Part shown: in pieces, positions 17,816 through 27,096 of the stretch
How positions within the stretch are numbered: the stretch's first letter is position 1
Layout: each line of letters begins with the position of its first letter
Source of the DNA: DATJGR01 sp963787045
Lineage (GTDB): Bacteria; Pseudomonadota; Gammaproteobacteria; Pseudomonadales; Azotimanducaceae
Reading direction: 5' to 3'
NCBI GenBank assembly: GCA_963787045.1
Contig: CAWBBR010000016.1
Coordinates: forward strand, 1-64,000
Length of the DNA stretch: 64,000 nucleotides
The notes under the pieces: generated by a model
Seen by the model: only the letters and a program-made list of their open reading frames with translations
Told to the model about the DNA's origin: nothing
Database searches by the model: none
Position numbers and translations under genes: made by a program

Positions 17816-18883
17816 ATGCTGATAAAACCCGCGTCGCTTCGGCATTTCGTCACCACGATCTTCACGCGCGCCGGTGCGACGGAGAGCGTCGCCGACGAAG
17901 TGGCGCGACATCTCGTCGAAGCGAATCTCAAAGGCCACGACTCGCACGGCGTCGGCATGATCCCCGCCTATGTGCGCAACATCCGCGTCGGGCACCTCGA
18001 CGCGAATGCGCACGCAGAGGTGGTTCGCGACAACGGCGCGGTGTTGCTCGTCGACGGCAAGTTCGGATTCGGTCAGGTCGTCGGTCGCGAAGCCACCGAC
18101 CACGCAATCGAACGCGTGAAGACGACCGGCGTCGTTGCGGTTGGACTGCGCAACGCACATCACCTGGGTCGAATCGGCGCGTACGGCGAACGTTGCGGAC
18201 GCGCGGGTCTGGTCTCCGTCCACTTCGTGAACGTGGTTGGACACGAACCGCAGGTTTCACCGTGGGGCGGCCGCGAGCGACGCATGACGACGAACCCGTT
18301 CTGCTGCGTGGTGCCGCGCGACGGCGACGAACCGGTGGTGCTCGACATGGCGACCAGCGCGATAGCGCTCGGCAAAGTGCGCGTCGCGCATTTCAAAGGC
18401 GTGCCGATCGAAGACGGCGCGTTGGTCGATTCGCAAGGCGAACCGACCAACGATCCGAACGTCATGTTCAAGGAACCGTTCGGTGCGCTCGGCCCCTTCG
18501 GCAAACACAAGGGCTATGGACTCGCGTTGATGTGCGAGCTACTCGGCGGTGCGCTGGCCGGCGAGTGGACGGCGCAACCGGCGCGCGAGCGCGCCGGCAC
18601 GATCGTCAACCACATGCTGATGGTCGTGATCGATCCGGCCGCGTTCGGCAATCGCGCGGCGTTTCAGCAGGAAGTGCTGGCGATGGTCGACTACATCCAT
18701 TCGACGACGCCGGCGCGCGGCTTCGACAGAGTGCGCGTACCGGGCGATCCGGAACGCGAGACGCTCGCCGCGCGCGATCGCGACGGCATCGACGTCGACG
18801 ACAACTCGTGGGCCGGCATCGTCGACGCGGCCCGTCACGCCGGGCTGGCGGATGCCGAGATCAGCGCGCTGACGTCGTCTTGA
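17816..18883 (+). CDS. Malate/L-lactate/ureidoglycolate dehydrogenase family protein
   Basis: 355 residues from ATG 17816; GAGG lies 8-9 nt upstream. An in-frame ATG at 17807 is less well spaced. Belongs to the Ldh_2 family (PF02615) of NAD(P)-dependent oxidoreductases: GHDSHGVGM near residue 42, the conserved AHHLGRIGAYGE with the catalytic His, MTTNPFC and VLDMATSAIALGKV, and GPFGKHKGYGLAL. Members oxidise or reduce 2-hydroxy acids such as lactate, malate, sulfolactate, ureidoglycolate or 2,3-diketogulonate. With an SMP-30 lactonase gene divergent, a sugar-acid role is possible but not shown. Its 3' end overlaps the convergent dienelactone hydrolase gene by 23 bp. Confidence 0.85.
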   Translation: MLIKPASLRHFVTTIFTRAGATESVADEVARHLVEANLKGHDSHGVGMIPAYVRNIRVGHLDANAHAEVVRDNGAVLLVDGKFGFGQVVGREATDHAIERVKTTGVVAVGLRNAHHLGRIGAYGERCGRAGLVSVHFVNVVGHEPQVSPWGGRERRMTTNPFCCVVPRDGDEPVVLDMATSAIALGKVRVAHFKGVPIEDGALVDSQGEPTNDPNVMFKEPFGALGPFGKHKGYGLALMCELLGGALAGEWTAQPARERAGTIVNHMLMVVIDPAAFGNRAAFQQEVLAMVDYIHSTTPARGFDRVRVPGDPERETLAARDRDGIDVDDNSWAGIVDAARHAGLADAEISALTSS

Positions 18884-19604
18884 GATTGCGTTCGAACAAC
18901 GCGTGAAGTCGTTCCCAATGGCGCTCTGCGGCGCGTTCGTCGTACGCGCCCTGCCGCTGCGGGAACGCGAAGCCGTGATGCGTGCCGGGATACCACTCGA
19001 TCCGGTGCCGGATGTTCGTTTTCGCGAGATGCTCCGACAGCGCGGCGATCATCTCGGGCGGTGCCCACACGTCCGTCTCGGCGCATGCGACATACAGTTC
19101 GCCGGTGATCTTGTCGGCGGTTCGATGCGGTGAATCCGGCGCATCGGTACACAGGCGCACGCCGTAGAACGACGCGGCCGCCGCCATGCGCGGCGCAAAC
19201 GCGGCAGCCGCCGCGACCACGAACGGTCCGCTCATGCAGTAGCCGACGCAACCGATCGGTCCGGAACTCGCCAGTTCTTCTCCGTCGAGGAAATCGAGAA
19301 TGGCCTGGGTGTCTTCGTTGACCAGACGGCTGTTGATCGAGTTCATCAGCTCGAACATGCGGGCACGCGTCGCGTCGCTCGGATCGATGACGAACCTGCG
19401 TTCGGTCCGATAGTAGAGATTCGGCAGTACCACGTAATAGCCGGCGGTGCCGATCCGGCGCGCCATCGCGTGCAGTTCTTCGCGCTTACCCGGCGCATCC
19501 ATGTAGAAGATCACGACCGGAAACGGCCCGCCCTCTTCCGGATACGTGATGAACGTATTCATCAGACCGTCGTGGGTTTGGATGTCGAGCTCGCGATCGA
19601 TCAT
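18861..19604 (-). CDS. Dienelactone hydrolase family protein
   Basis: 247 residues from ATG 19604, preceded by GAGGTG; the longer open frame upstream lacks a site. An alpha/beta-hydrolase with the Cys nucleophile in GYCMSG (Cys123), an acidic residue in AETDVWAPP and the His of GTHHGF, the triad of dienelactone hydrolases (PF01738). The N-terminal DIQTHDGLMNTF is typical of carboxymethylenebutenolidase-like proteins. Many family members act on substrates other than dienelactone, and no chlorocatechol genes are nearby, so the physiological substrate is open. Confidence 0.85.
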   Translation of the reverse strand: MIDRELDIQTHDGLMNTFITYPEEGGPFPVVIFYMDAPGKREELHAMARRIGTAGYYVVLPNLYYRTERRFVIDPSDATRARMFELMNSINSRLVNEDTQAILDFLDGEELASSGPIGCVGYCMSGPFVVAAAAAFAPRMAAAASFYGVRLCTDAPDSPHRTADKITGELYVACAETDVWAPPEMIAALSEHLAKTNIRHRIEWYPGTHHGFAFPQRQGAYDERAAERHWERLHALFERNLKTTSAR

Positions 19605-19732
19605 GAGCACACCTCGAGATGCGGATGACACAAGGCGTGCAGGGATACCGCGTTCGACACATCGACGCAATACGAGGCGCACGTCGTTCGCGCTAGGCAG
19701 CACAAAGTTCAACTGCTAAGGTTGCTCCCCCC

Positions 19733-20155
19733 GTGTTCAGCAGACATTCCGTGGCACGCTCGGAACTCACAAAAGCCGGACTGAAGATCACCACGCCGCG
19801 TCTGCGCGTGCTCGAAATCCTCGAACAGGCGGAACCGCACCACCTGAGTGCGGAAGACGTCTATCGACACCTGATCGGCGGCGAAGATTCGGTGGGGCTC
19901 GCCACCGTGTATCGCGTGCTCACGCAATTCGTGGACGCCGGCATCGTCGAGCGCCACAACTTCGACGACGGTCGCGCGGTGTATGAAGTGTCGAAACACG
20001 ATCACCACGATCACATGGTGGACGTCGATACCGGACGCGTGACCGAGTTCGTCAGCGACCGGATCGAAACGCTGCAGCGCGAAATCGCCACGGAACACGG
20101 TTACGAGCTGGTCGATCACGAACTGGTTCTGTACGTCCGCAAGCGCAAGTCCTAG
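19733..20155 (+). CDS. fur: Ferric uptake regulator Fur
   Basis: 140 residues from GTG 19733 (alternative GTG 19751); neither has a strong ribosome site. The N-terminal winged helix has LTKAGLKITTPRLRVLEIL and SVGLATVYRVLTQFVDAGIV, and the metal-sensing His cluster HDHHDHMV is present. The CxxC zinc-binding motif of E. coli Fur is missing: the region reads VDVDTG without cysteine. Loss of the full CxxC is known in Pseudomonas Fur. The feoAB genes start about 100 nt downstream with Fur-box-like sequences between, fitting iron-dependent repression of ferrous iron uptake. Zur or PerR identity is less likely given the feo context. Confidence 0.9.
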   Translation: MFSRHSVARSELTKAGLKITTPRLRVLEILEQAEPHHLSAEDVYRHLIGGEDSVGLATVYRVLTQFVDAGIVERHNFDDGRAVYEVSKHDHHDHMVDVDTGRVTEFVSDRIETLQREIATEHGYELVDHELVLYVRKRKS

Positions 20156-20190
20156 CCCGCAGTCGCCCCACCGACCGGCTAAGCACATCC

Positions 20191-20219
20191 TCTCATTGCA
20201 AATGAGAACTATTTCTATT
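20191..20219. promoter_or_regulatory. Overlapping Fur-box-like sites upstream of feoAB
   Basis: A perfect 7-bp inverted repeat, TCTCATT-gca-AATGAGA, spans 20191-20207. The right half continues as AATGAGAACTATTTCTATT (20201-20219), close to the AATGAGAATnATTCTCATT form of Fur boxes. The AT-rich block stands out from its GC-rich surroundings and lies about 40-65 bp before the feoA start, where a repressor would block transcription. Binding by the Fur encoded just upstream is inferred. Confidence 0.7.
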
Positions 20220-20255
20220 TAAATCGCGCTCTACTGCGAAGATCATGCAGGGATC

Positions 20256-20483
20256 GTGCGTCTCTCCGAACTCAAGAAGGGTGATCGCGCACGGGTCGTC
20301 GGCTTCGATGAACCCGCCACGGCGTATGCGCGTCATTTATTGAGCCTCGGGCTCATCCCCGGCACCCGCATCACGGTCGCGCGGTTCGCACCACTCGGCG
20401 ATCCGATCGAGATTCAATTCCGCGGCGCAAGCCTGGTGTTGCGGCCGAGCGAGGCTCGCGGCCTGCAGTTGGAAAAGGCATGA
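20256..20483 (+). CDS. feoA: Ferrous iron transport protein A
   Basis: 75 residues from GTG 20256, preceded by AGGGA. A small SH3-like FeoA-domain protein (LSELKKGDRARVVGF, HLLSLGLIPGTRITV, LVLRPSEARGLQLE) of usual length. FeoA is a cytosolic partner that stimulates FeoB. The stop overlaps the feoB start by 4 nt, so the two are translationally coupled. No feoC follows feoB in this window. Confidence 0.92.
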   Translation: MRLSELKKGDRARVVGFDEPATAYARHLLSLGLIPGTRITVARFAPLGDPIEIQFRGASLVLRPSEARGLQLEKA

Positions 20484-22831
20484 CCACGATTGCACTCATC
20501 GGCAATCCGAACGCCGGCAAGACCACGGTGTTCAACGCGCTGACCGGCTCGCACCAGCGCGTCGGCAACTGGCCCGGCGTCACCGTCGAGCGCAAGTCGG
20601 GACACTTCCGCCACGGCGACGCGCGACTGGAAGTGATCGATCTGCCCGGCATCTACAGCCTGCTCGCGGTCAACGCGACCGATGCGCAGGACGCCCGCAT
20701 CGCGCGCGACTTCCTGCTCGACGCCGAGATCGACGTCATCGTGAACGTCGTCGATGCGGCGAGCCTTGCGCGCGGGCTGTACCTCACGGCCGAACTGCTC
20801 GACCTCGACATTCCGTTGATCGTCGCGCTGAACATGATGGACGTTGCCGATCGTCACGGCATGCACATCGATCCGTACAAGCTCGGCGACTCGATCGGCG
20901 CCCCAGTGGTGCCGTTAGTCGCAAGTCGCAACGAAGGCATCGGCATTCTGAAGGACGTCATCGAGAGCGTGGTCGGCAGTGCGACTGCGCCTGCCTCGGG
21001 TGCGGAACGCAAACGTGGCATCGCGCTCACCCACGTGCTCGAAACGACGCTCGCCACGGTGTCGCGCGAACTGGCCGATCAAGGCGTTTCGCGCCATCGG
21101 CGCTTCGTTGCGGCGGCGCTGCTCGAAGGCGACGAGGCGGTCGCTGAGCGCGTCGGTCGCGTCGGACAACTCGCTTCGGTGTCGGCTTCCGGCGAAACGT
21201 TGAGCATCGCCCGCTATCACGCCATCGACGCGTTGCTCGAGCACGCACTCCATCGCACGGCCGTTCGCCGCACCGTCACCGACATGCTCGACGCGGTCTT
21301 TCTGAATCGCGTGCTCGCATTTCCGCTGTTCCTCGGCGTGATGTATCTGATGTTCATGTTCACCATCAACATCGGCAGCGCGTTCATCGACTTCTTCGAT
21401 CTATCCGGCATGGCGCTGTTCGTCGAGGGACCGCGCCAGATCTATGCATGGCTCGGCTTGCCCGTGTGGCTCAGCACGTTCCTCGCCGACGGCATCGGCG
21501 GCGGCGTGCGGCTGGTATCCACGTTCATTCCGGTAATCGCGTGCCTGTTCCTGTTTCTATCGTTTCTCGAAGACTCCGGCTACATGGGCCGCGCAGCGTT
21601 CATCGTCGACCGGCTGATGCGCCGCGTCGGCCTGCCCGGCAAATCGTTCGTTCCGTTGATCGTCGGCTTCGGCTGCAACGTGCCCGCGGTGATGGCAACC
21701 CGCACGCTCGACAGCGAACACGATCGCGTGCTCACCACGCTGATGGCGCCGTACATGTCGTGCGGCGCGCGGCTGACTGTGTACGCGCTGTTCGCGGTCG
21801 CGTTCTTCCCGACGAACGGCCAGAACCTCGTGTTCGCGCTGTACCTGCTCGGCATCGTAGTCGCCGTCATGTCGGCGCTGATCGTGCGCCGCTACCTGCT
21901 GCCGCGCGCATCGTCGACGTTCGTGATGGAACTGCCCGCGTATCACATGCCGACGTTGCGCGGCCTGTTCATGCACACCTGGCAGCGTCTCAAAGGCTTC
22001 GTGTTGCGCGCCGGCAAAGCGATCGTCACGGTCGTCGTCGTGCTGAACCTCGTCAGCACGGTCGGCATCGACGGCAGCGTCGGCAACGAGAACACCAACA
22101 AGTCGGTGCTGTCGGCGATCGGCCGCACGCTGACGCCGGGATTCGGGCCGATGGGCATCGAGACCGACAACTGGCCCGCGACCGTCGGCATCTTCACCGG
22201 CGTATTCGCGAAGGAAGTCGTGGTCGGAACACTGAACGCGCTGTACGAAAACCTCGACGGCGTGACGCAAGCCAAGGAGCGCTTCGATTTCTGGGGCACG
22301 ATGCAGGCCGCCGCAGCAAGCGTGCCGACGAATCTCGGCGCGCTCGCGAATCGTATCGCCGACCCGCTCGGCCTCGACCTGGGCGACCTGGGCGATACCG
22401 CGGCGCAAGCCGAGCAGCAGAACGTCGCCATGTCGACCATTCAGCAGATGCAGCGGCTGTTCGCCACGAGTCTCGCGGCATTCGCTTACCTGGTGTTCAT
22501 TCTGCTGTACATGCCGTGCGCAGCGACGATCGGCGCCATCTACAAAGAGCTCGGCGCATTCTGGGCGACATTCAGCACCACGTGGTCGGTGGTAACGGCC
22601 TATTGCTTCGCGGTGATCGTGTTCCAGATCGGCTCGTTCGCGGCCGCCCCTGCGAGCGCCGGTGCGACGATCCTGTTGGCGGTTGCCGGATTGGCCGGAT
22701 CGTTCGCCGCGTTGATCAGATGGGGTCGGAGTCGCGTGGATCGCAGCCGGCTGATCCCGCTGGTCGAACATCACCTAGCGCGCGCGGCCTTCCGGCCGAA
22801 TCAGTCCATCGCTTCGAGCAGCTGCTGGTAG
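20480..22831 (+). CDS. feoB: Ferrous iron transporter FeoB
   Basis: 783 residues. The N-terminal G-protein domain has G1 GNPNAGKT (residues 8-15), G3 DLPG and a G4-like NMMD, followed by the helical GDI-type domain. About residues 270-770 form the membrane domain with Gate motifs, including GFGCNVPA with its Cys and TLMAPYMSCGARL with a second Cys, both typical of FeoB iron paths. It imports Fe2+ across the inner membrane with GTP hydrolysis. The C-terminal 10 codons overlap the convergent MerR/TPR gene. Expected control is Fur repression through the upstream boxes. Confidence 0.95.
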   Translation: MTTIALIGNPNAGKTTVFNALTGSHQRVGNWPGVTVERKSGHFRHGDARLEVIDLPGIYSLLAVNATDAQDARIARDFLLDAEIDVIVNVVDAASLARGLYLTAELLDLDIPLIVALNMMDVADRHGMHIDPYKLGDSIGAPVVPLVASRNEGIGILKDVIESVVGSATAPASGAERKRGIALTHVLETTLATVSRELADQGVSRHRRFVAAALLEGDEAVAERVGRVGQLASVSASGETLSIARYHAIDALLEHALHRTAVRRTVTDMLDAVFLNRVLAFPLFLGVMYLMFMFTINIGSAFIDFFDLSGMALFVEGPRQIYAWLGLPVWLSTFLADGIGGGVRLVSTFIPVIACLFLFLSFLEDSGYMGRAAFIVDRLMRRVGLPGKSFVPLIVGFGCNVPAVMATRTLDSEHDRVLTTLMAPYMSCGARLTVYALFAVAFFPTNGQNLVFALYLLGIVVAVMSALIVRRYLLPRASSTFVMELPAYHMPTLRGLFMHTWQRLKGFVLRAGKAIVTVVVVLNLVSTVGIDGSVGNENTNKSVLSAIGRTLTPGFGPMGIETDNWPATVGIFTGVFAKEVVVGTLNALYENLDGVTQAKERFDFWGTMQAAAASVPTNLGALANRIADPLGLDLGDLGDTAAQAEQQNVAMSTIQQMQRLFATSLAAFAYLVFILLYMPCAATIGAIYKELGAFWATFSTTWSVVTAYCFAVIVFQIGSFAAAPASAGATILLAVAGLAGSFAALIRWGRSRVDRSRLIPLVEHHLARAAFRPNQSIASSSCW

Positions 22832-23622
22832 CGACGCAGGTGGCGCAGCGCCGCCAGTTCGTCGCCGCGCATCTCGCAGATGCGCGCGAGGTTGTAGTGC
22901 GCATCGGGAATGCGCAACGCCCGACGGTAGTACTCGGCCGCGGTATCGAGCTCCTCGAGTTCGTCGAACAACGTACCGAGGTTGTACAGCGCGAGCTGGT
23001 GATCGGAGACGAACTCCAGCGCCTTGCGGTAGTAACGGCGGGCGGCTTTCAGCTGGCCTTTCATCTGATACAACCGGCCGACGTTGACGTGCGCATCGGC
23101 GTTGGTCGGATCGAGCGCGATCGCGCGTAGATAGGCCTCCGGCGCGCGATCCGGGTCGATTTCTTCCAGATCGAGCCCCAGGTTGTACCAGTCGTCGCTG
23201 TCGAGTTCGGCGGTTGCGGGCAGTTTCTCGACGTTACGGCGGTCGAGCGCCGCGACGTTGCCTTCGAGTTCGCTCACCGCGAAGTTCAGGTGGCCCTGCC
23301 CCGATTCGGCATTCCACATCGAGCTGTCTTCGCGCACGACCACGTTGTTGCCGTCGGCGTAGATGCGAACGGCCGACAACGATTTCATCGCGGAGAGTTC
23401 GGACTTCAGCTTCAGCAGCACGCGATAAGCCCGCCGCGACGACACTTGCGCGTCGAGCAGCCCTTTCGCGGTGCGAAGCAGCACGACATCCTGAAACGAG
23501 AACCGATATTCACCGCGGCCGCCACGCTCCGGCGTCAGCAGACCCCGCCGTACGTAATGGCGTACCTGATCTGCGTTGAACCCGATCAGTTCGGAAACGT
23601 CACGGGTGGCGTAGCCTGTCAT
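22801..23622 (-). CDS. MerR-family regulator with C-terminal TPR domain
   Basis: 273 residues. The N-terminal winged helix (about residues 1-75: ATRDVSELIGFNADQVRHYVRRGLL, YRFSFQDVVLLRTAKGLL) is of MerR type. A middle region (about 80-130) links to three or more TPR units (APEAYLRAIALDPTN, AHVNVGRLYQMKGQ, ALYNLGTLFDELEE). It overlaps the stop of the Ku gene by 4 nt, so it is translated together with Ku. That coupling makes it a candidate regulator of end joining or of the Ku/LigD genes. The inducer is unknown; the TPR part suggests a protein partner. Confidence 0.8.
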   Translation of the reverse strand: MTGYATRDVSELIGFNADQVRHYVRRGLLTPERGGRGEYRFSFQDVVLLRTAKGLLDAQVSSRRAYRVLLKLKSELSAMKSLSAVRIYADGNNVVVREDSSMWNAESGQGHLNFAVSELEGNVAALDRRNVEKLPATAELDSDDWYNLGLDLEEIDPDRAPEAYLRAIALDPTNADAHVNVGRLYQMKGQLKAARRYYRKALEFVSDHQLALYNLGTLFDELEELDTAAEYYRRALRIPDAHYNLARICEMRGDELAALRHLRRYQQLLEAMD

Positions 23623-24479
23623 CCGCTCTTTCGCTTGACGCTCTTCTTGGTGGCCGTCTCCGGCTTCTTGCTCGCGCGTTGTGCGGGTTTGCGCTCGCGA
23701 TCCGCCGAAGTGGCACCCTTGACCGACGCTTTCAGCGCTTCCATCAGATCGATGATCTTCGCTTCGGGTCGTTCTTCAGGTGCTACAGAGATTTCTTTCC
23801 CGTCGATCTTCTGCTGAATCAGCTCGAGGACCCGCGAACGGATCTCGTCCGTGTATTTCTCGGGCTCGAAGTGCTCGTTGGCGCGTTGTTCGATGATCTG
23901 TATCGCGAGCGACAGTTCGCCCGGATCGACCGACGTGGTGTCGAGCGGCACTTCGGCAAACGGACGCAACTCCTCGAGGTGCTTCAGCTGCTCCATCACG
24001 AGCCCCTCGGCCATCGGCCGCAGCAGCACCAGATAGCTCTTGCCGCGTACCGCATACTTCGCGAGCGCCGCGCGCTTGGTCTTCGCCAAGGCGGCACGCA
24101 ACAAGTGGTAGGAGCGTGCGGCGCCTTTGTCGGGACCCAGGTAGTAGACCTTCTCGATGAAGATCCGCTCGACGTCTTCGAGCGGAATGAACTCGGCGAT
24201 ATCGATCGCGTTCGTTGCCTCGACGTTCATCGCCTTCAGCTCTTCCGGCGTGAACATGACGTACTGACCTTTCTGGAATTCGTACCCCTGGACCTTGTCG
24301 TCCGGCTCGACTACTTTGCCGTCCGATGTACGAATGTACTGCTGCTTCAGACGTGAACCGTCCTTGCTCAGAAAGTTGAAGTGGATGGCCTTGGTCGTGT
24401 CGACCGTGGAGTACAGCTTGACCGGAATTGCGACCAGGCCGAACGATATCGTCCCTGATGCAATCGAGCGAGCGGCCAT
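23619..24479 (-). CDS. ku: Non-homologous end joining protein Ku
   Basis: 286 residues from ATG 24479; the upstream in-frame extension overlaps LigD and is discounted. The single Ku core domain begins SIASGTISFGLVAIPVKLYSTV and includes YLGPDKGAARSYHLLRAAL and RGKSYLVLLRP. The C-terminal tail is very Lys/Arg-rich (KPAQRASKKPETATKKSVKRK), which in bacterial Ku aids DNA binding and LigD recruitment. Ku forms a ring dimer on DNA ends and recruits LigD. The divergent LigD start is only 46 bp away, giving a compact end-joining locus. Confidence 0.95.
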   Translation of the reverse strand: MAARSIASGTISFGLVAIPVKLYSTVDTTKAIHFNFLSKDGSRLKQQYIRTSDGKVVEPDDKVQGYEFQKGQYVMFTPEELKAMNVEATNAIDIAEFIPLEDVERIFIEKVYYLGPDKGAARSYHLLRAALAKTKRAALAKYAVRGKSYLVLLRPMAEGLVMEQLKHLEELRPFAEVPLDTTSVDPGELSLAIQIIEQRANEHFEPEKYTDEIRSRVLELIQQKIDGKEISVAPEERPEAKIIDLMEALKASVKGATSADRERKPAQRASKKPETATKKSVKRKSG

Positions 24480-24525
24480 GTTTCCCCATCCTTGTCGAGC
24501 GACCGCGGGACTATAGCGCAGCGCT

Positions 24526-27030
24526 GTGATGCCCTCAAGAAAACGCCCTGCTCCGAGCGCCCGACTCGACCGATATCGTGACAAGCGGCGCGCTTCGAGC
24601 ACCGCAGAGCCATTCGGTTCGGCAACGCCGCTCGAATCGAGCGCCGGCGGATTGTTCGTCGTGCAGCAACATCGCGCGCGCCATCTGCACTTCGACTTCC
24701 GCCTCGAGATGGATGGCGCGCTGCGATCGTGGGCCGTACCGAAAGGTCCATCCGCAGACCCTGCCGACAAGCGCTTTGCCGCGCTGGTCGAAGACCATCC
24801 GATGGAATACGCCGACTTCGAAGGCGCGATCGCGCCGGGCAACTACGGCGCCGGCTACGTCATCGTCTGGGATCGCGGCACGTGGACGCCGCTGAACGAC
24901 ATTGCAGAGGGGTGGGGCAAAGGCAAGCTGCTGTTCGACCTCCACGGCCACAAGCTGCACGGCCGCTGGACGCTGATCCGGATGAAGAAGGAAACCGAGT
25001 GGCTGTTGATCAAGGAGCGCGACGACCAGGCGCGCGGGGCTGACTACCAGTTTCCCGAAGACTCCGTGTTTTCCGGTCTCAACCTCGCCGAAATGCCCGA
25101 TCCGGCCGCCGTGTCGAAGCAACTGGCGAAGAGCTTGAAGCGGTATGGGCCGCCGAAATTGAAGGCGAACCGGGAAACGCCGACGCCGATGCTCGCGAGT
25201 TCCAGCGCAAACCCCGGTGAAGCGTTCGACAGAAAAGGCTGGATCTTCGAGTTCAAGTACGACGGCTATCGATTGTTCGCGGAGAAATCCGCCACTGGAG
25301 TGCGCCTGCTGTCGCGCAACGGTCTGTCGCTGACCGATCAGTTCCCGGATATCGCACACGCCGTGAAGCTGTTGCCGTACGAGCAACTGCTGATCGACGG
25401 CGAACTCGTCGTCCACGACGCCACCGGCAGACCGAGTTTCTCCGAATTGCAGACACGCGCGGCGCTGTCCAGCCGCACACAGATCATCGCTGCCGCGCGC
25501 CATCAGCCCGCCACGCTGTACGCGTTCGATCTCATCGAAGCCTTGCAGCACGACCTGCGCGCGCTCGAACTGGTGCAGCGAAAACAACTGCTCGAAGAAG
25601 TGCTGCCCACCGTCGGCCCTGTGCGTTACTCGCAGCACATCGACGAGCAAGGGCGTTCGGCGTTCGGTGCCGCACAGCGACTGGGCATCGAAGGCGTCGT
25701 CGGCAAGCGCGCCGCGAGCCACTATCAGAGCGGTCGGTCGAACGACTGGATCAAGGTGCGCACGCGGCGCACCGGCGACTTCGTCGTGGTCGGCTGGCAG
25801 GCGGTGCGGACGAATCCGAACGACGTCGGCTCGTTGATCCTCGCGGAGTACCGCAACGGCACATTGACGCCGGTGGGACGCGTCGGCTCCGGTCTGGGCG
25901 GCACGCAACGCAAACAACTCGACAAGCAGTTACACGAGTTGCCGACGGGCGAGCCACTCAACGACGACGACGGACACTGGGTGAAACCCGAACTCGTCTG
26001 CGAAGTGGCGTTTCGCGAATACACCGCCGCGGGTCACCTGCGGCAGCCGGTGTTCGTCAGGATGCGCACCGACAAGCCGCCGCAGGAGTGCATCGGAACG
26101 TTCGACGAGCCGGCACCCGCACCGCGCATCAACGCGGGCGAACGACGCGTCGACGTGAGTCATCGCGACAAGATCTTCTATCCCGAATTGGCTTTGACGA
26201 AAGGCGATCTCGTCGACTACTACGACGCCATCTCACCGTGGATGCTGCCGTACCTGCAGGATCGACCGCTCGTGCTGACGCGTTTTCCCGACGGCATCCA
26301 CGGCAAATCGTTCTATCAACGCGACGCGCCGGAGTTCGTGCCGGAATGGATTCGCCGTGAAGTGTTGTGGAGCGAAGGCGCCGAACGCGAGGTGCATTAC
26401 TTCATCGTCGACGATGCAGCGTCGCTGCGTTATCTCATCAACCTCGGCACGATCCCGATTCACACGTGGCACAGTCGCGTCGCCGATCTCGGGCATCCCG
26501 ACTGGTGCGTGCTCGACCTCGACCCGAAAGACGCACCGTTCGCGTCGGTGATCGCGGTGGCTCGCGCGATCCGCGATCTCGCCGGCGAACTGGAACTGCC
26601 GGCGTATCTCAAGACGAGCGGAGCATCCGGCCTACACGTGCTCATTCCGATGGCGGGCCAGCTCACGCACGATCTCTCGCGCACGTTCGCGCATCTGCTC
26701 GCCCGCATCATCGTCGATCGGTGTCCCGACATCGCCACGATCGCACGCGTGGTGCGACGGCGCGAGCAGAAGGTCTATATCGACTACCTGCAGAACGGCC
26801 ACGGTCGTCTGCTCGTTGCGCCGTTCAGCGCGCGCGCCGAACCGAGCGCCGGCGTTTCGATGCCGCTGCGTTGGGACGAACTAACGAGCCGGTTGAGGAA
26901 CGAGAAGTTCAACATCAAGAACGCGGTGCGTCGCATGACCACGCAGAAAGACAACCCGTGGTCGAGCTTCATGGGCAACCGCGTCGATCTGGCCCGGGTG
27001 CTGAATCAACTGTCGTCGATTGCCCGCTGA
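24526..27030 (+). CDS. ligD: ATP-dependent DNA ligase LigD (phosphoesterase-ligase-polymerase)
   Basis: 834 residues from GTG 24526 (ATG 24529 is equally possible). Domain order is 3'-phosphoesterase (about residues 35-185, with HLHFDFRLE), ligase (about 220-520, with the AMP-attaching Lys244 in KYDGYR and DGELVV), then primase-like polymerase (about 545-825, with VLDLDPKDA containing the metal-binding aspartates). This is the Pseudomonas-type order; mycobacterial LigD has the polymerase first. It processes and seals double-strand breaks with Ku. There is almost no leader: a TATAGC box lies at 24512, about 14 bp before the start codon. Confidence 0.95.
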   Translation: MMPSRKRPAPSARLDRYRDKRRASSTAEPFGSATPLESSAGGLFVVQQHRARHLHFDFRLEMDGALRSWAVPKGPSADPADKRFAALVEDHPMEYADFEGAIAPGNYGAGYVIVWDRGTWTPLNDIAEGWGKGKLLFDLHGHKLHGRWTLIRMKKETEWLLIKERDDQARGADYQFPEDSVFSGLNLAEMPDPAAVSKQLAKSLKRYGPPKLKANRETPTPMLASSSANPGEAFDRKGWIFEFKYDGYRLFAEKSATGVRLLSRNGLSLTDQFPDIAHAVKLLPYEQLLIDGELVVHDATGRPSFSELQTRAALSSRTQIIAAARHQPATLYAFDLIEALQHDLRALELVQRKQLLEEVLPTVGPVRYSQHIDEQGRSAFGAAQRLGIEGVVGKRAASHYQSGRSNDWIKVRTRRTGDFVVVGWQAVRTNPNDVGSLILAEYRNGTLTPVGRVGSGLGGTQRKQLDKQLHELPTGEPLNDDDGHWVKPELVCEVAFREYTAAGHLRQPVFVRMRTDKPPQECIGTFDEPAPAPRINAGERRVDVSHRDKIFYPELALTKGDLVDYYDAISPWMLPYLQDRPLVLTRFPDGIHGKSFYQRDAPEFVPEWIRREVLWSEGAEREVHYFIVDDAASLRYLINLGTIPIHTWHSRVADLGHPDWCVLDLDPKDAPFASVIAVARAIRDLAGELELPAYLKTSGASGLHVLIPMAGQLTHDLSRTFAHLLARIIVDRCPDIATIARVVRRREQKVYIDYLQNGHGRLLVAPFSARAEPSAGVSMPLRWDELTSRLRNEKFNIKNAVRRMTTQKDNPWSSFMGNRVDLARVLNQLSSIAR

Positions 27031-27096
27031 TCGTCGTTTGACAGTCCGCACGCCGCATACGATGCTGCGCGCACTCAAAATCAGGCTTCACATTAC

